Source: Bacteroidota bacterium | GTDB taxonomy: Bacteria; Bacteroidota; Bacteroidia; Bacteroidales; FEN-979 | Length of the DNA: 13,800 nt | Direction: 5' to 3' | Assembly: GCA_026391755.1 (NCBI GenBank) | Contig: JAPLDN010000426.1 | Coordinates: forward strand, 1-13,800 | Shown here: in pieces, positions 12,886 to 13,800 of the stretch | Layout of the letters: every line of letters begins with the position of its first letter | How positions within the stretch are numbered: position 1 is the stretch's first letter | The notes under the pieces: generated by a model | Seen by the model: the letters and a program-made list of their open reading frames with translations, nothing else | The model's database searches: none | Told to the model about the DNA's origin: nothing | Translations under genes and position numbers: made by a program

Positions 12886-13800
12886 ATGAACACAGAAGAA
12901 AAAAAGTACGATGTAATGATCATCGGGGGAGGTATTGCCGGGCAGGAAGCGGCATTATCACTTGCAAACATGGACTTTAAAGTATTGCTTGTCGAGAAAG
13001 GTTTATCTATTGGCGGTAAGATGATACAGTTAAGCAAGGTATTTCCGACCCTGGACTGTGCCGCCTGTATCACTACCCCGAAAATGTCGGAAACAGCCAG
13101 GCACTCAAACATAACCTTATTATTGAACTCAGAGATCGATAGTATAAAAAGGAATGAAAAAGGATTTCATCTTGAGATCAATAAAAATCCCAGGTATGTG
13201 AAGCCCGAAGCCTGCACTGGCTGCCAGGAATGTGAAATGGCCTGTCCTGAAGTGAGATCTGATGAATACAACGCACATCTTGCAGGACGGAAAGTTGCCT
13301 ACATTCCCTTTAGCCTCGCCAACCCCAGGATAGCAGTGATCGAACGCCAGGACACATCGGCTCCGTGCATAGCAGCATGCCCGGGCGGAGTAAAGCCTTA
13401 TGGGTATATTTCGCTGGTGCGCAACGGTCAGTATGAAGAGGCCATGCACCTGCATATGGAGGATATTCCCATCCCGGGAAGCCTTGGCCGTGCCTGCTAT
13501 TCACCATGCCAGGGAGAATGCACCCGAGCCAGTCTGGAAGCCACGGTAGACATTCGCAGAATAAAAAGATTCTTTGCGGAAGACTATTATATTAAATACC
13601 CCGAAGCGCCCGCAAGACTCATCGAAAAGAACAGCGGGAAGAAGGTTGCCATAGTAGGTTCAGGTCCTGCAGGCCTTACCGCAGCCTACCACCTGGCGTT
13701 GGCCGGCCATAAAGTGAAGATTTTTGAAGCAGCCCCTGAAGCAGGTGGAATGTTAAAGCTTACACTTCCCGCTTACCGTCTTCCCAATGCCGTTGTAGAC
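12886..13800 (+). CDS. HdrA-like flavoprotein joined to a GltD-type module (5' part only)
   Basis: The frame is open from the ATG at 12886 to the end of the window (305 codons), so the C-terminus is missing. Residues 1-125 follow HdrA: an FAD motif GGGIAGQEAA (14-23), the HdrA signature FPTLDCAACITTPKM (53-67; Cys58, Cys61), then a [4Fe-4S] motif (Cys110, 113, 116, 120). Residues 155-235 switch to the N-terminal iron-sulfur domain of glutamate synthase small subunit and dihydropyrimidine dehydrogenase: CIAACPGGVKPY (161-172), then Cys204, Cys208 and Cys212. A second Rossmann motif, VGSGPAGLTAAYHL, starts near 257. HdrA is the flavin, electron-bifurcating subunit of heterodisulfide reductase; the GltD-like part suggests NAD(P)H as partner. 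The preceding MvhD-like gene fits this complex. No hdrBC gene is visible, though the DsrK-like protein has the HdrD-type catalytic domain and might complete it. Confidence 0.85.
   Translation, partial: MNTEEKKYDVMIIGGGIAGQEAALSLANMDFKVLLVEKGLSIGGKMIQLSKVFPTLDCAACITTPKMSETARHSNITLLLNSEIDSIKRNEKGFHLEINKNPRYVKPEACTGCQECEMACPEVRSDEYNAHLAGRKVAYIPFSLANPRIAVIERQDTSAPCIAACPGGVKPYGYISLVRNGQYEEAMHLHMEDIPIPGSLGRACYSPCQGECTRASLEATVDIRRIKRFFAEDYYIKYPEAPARLIEKNSGKKVAIVGSGPAGLTAAYHLALAGHKVKIFEAAPEAGGMLKLTLPAYRLPNAVVD

Overview
The window looks like a chromosomal segment of a Bacteroidota bacterium, probably Bacteroidales or Marinilabiliales-like. The evidence is promoters of the TTTG / TAnnTTTG type, few Shine-Dalgarno sequences, an alginate-export-type outer-membrane barrel, and the long form of QueA. 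The order-level assignment is inference.

Layout. Positions 1-2220 are general housekeeping: the 3' end of an outer-membrane beta-barrel gene, a terminator, a long-form queA, tatA and a strong terminator. Positions 2221-4921 hold a sulfide module: a palindromic operator, a Bacteroidota-type promoter, sulfide:quinone reductase, a DUF1641 protein, a palindromic repeat, a one-cysteine DsrC/TusE-like protein and a 66-residue cysteine-containing protein. On the opposite strand lies a Crp/Fnr regulator (4922-5623). Positions 5895-11215 form a tight plus-strand operon: a NifX/MTH1175-like protein, a class-V PLP (cysteine-desulfurase-like) enzyme, a two-cysteine DsrC, a DsrM-like membrane protein, a DsrK-like iron-sulfur protein and a second cysteine desulfurase. 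Positions 11216-13800 carry a second operator and promoter, DsrE2, TusA, an MvhD-like protein with a changed cysteine set, and the first 305 codons of an HdrA-GltD-type flavoprotein that runs off the window.

How the parts may work together (inference). SQR would oxidise sulfide at the quinone pool. TusA, DsrE2, the two DsrC-family proteins and the two desulfurases could carry or generate persulfide sulfur. The DsrM-DsrK-like pair would exchange electrons between the membrane and the DsrC disulfide or trisulfide. The MvhD-like/HdrA-like pair would connect thiol-disulfide chemistry to NAD(P)H or ferredoxin. No dsrAB, aprAB or sat is visible, so this resembles a DsrC/Hdr sulfur-relay system without the dissimilatory sulfite reductase. 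Whether it oxidises sulfur, reduces it, or serves biosynthesis cannot be told from the sequence.

The sulfur genes are linked by regulation as well. The exact motif TGTGA-N6-TCACA occurs three times in the window, each time in a control region: before sqr, before the Crp/Fnr gene, and before dsrE2. The recognition helix of the encoded regulator keeps the Arg-Glu-x-x-x-Arg spacing that CRP uses to read TGTGA. This points to a local sulfur regulon controlled by the regulator encoded inside it.
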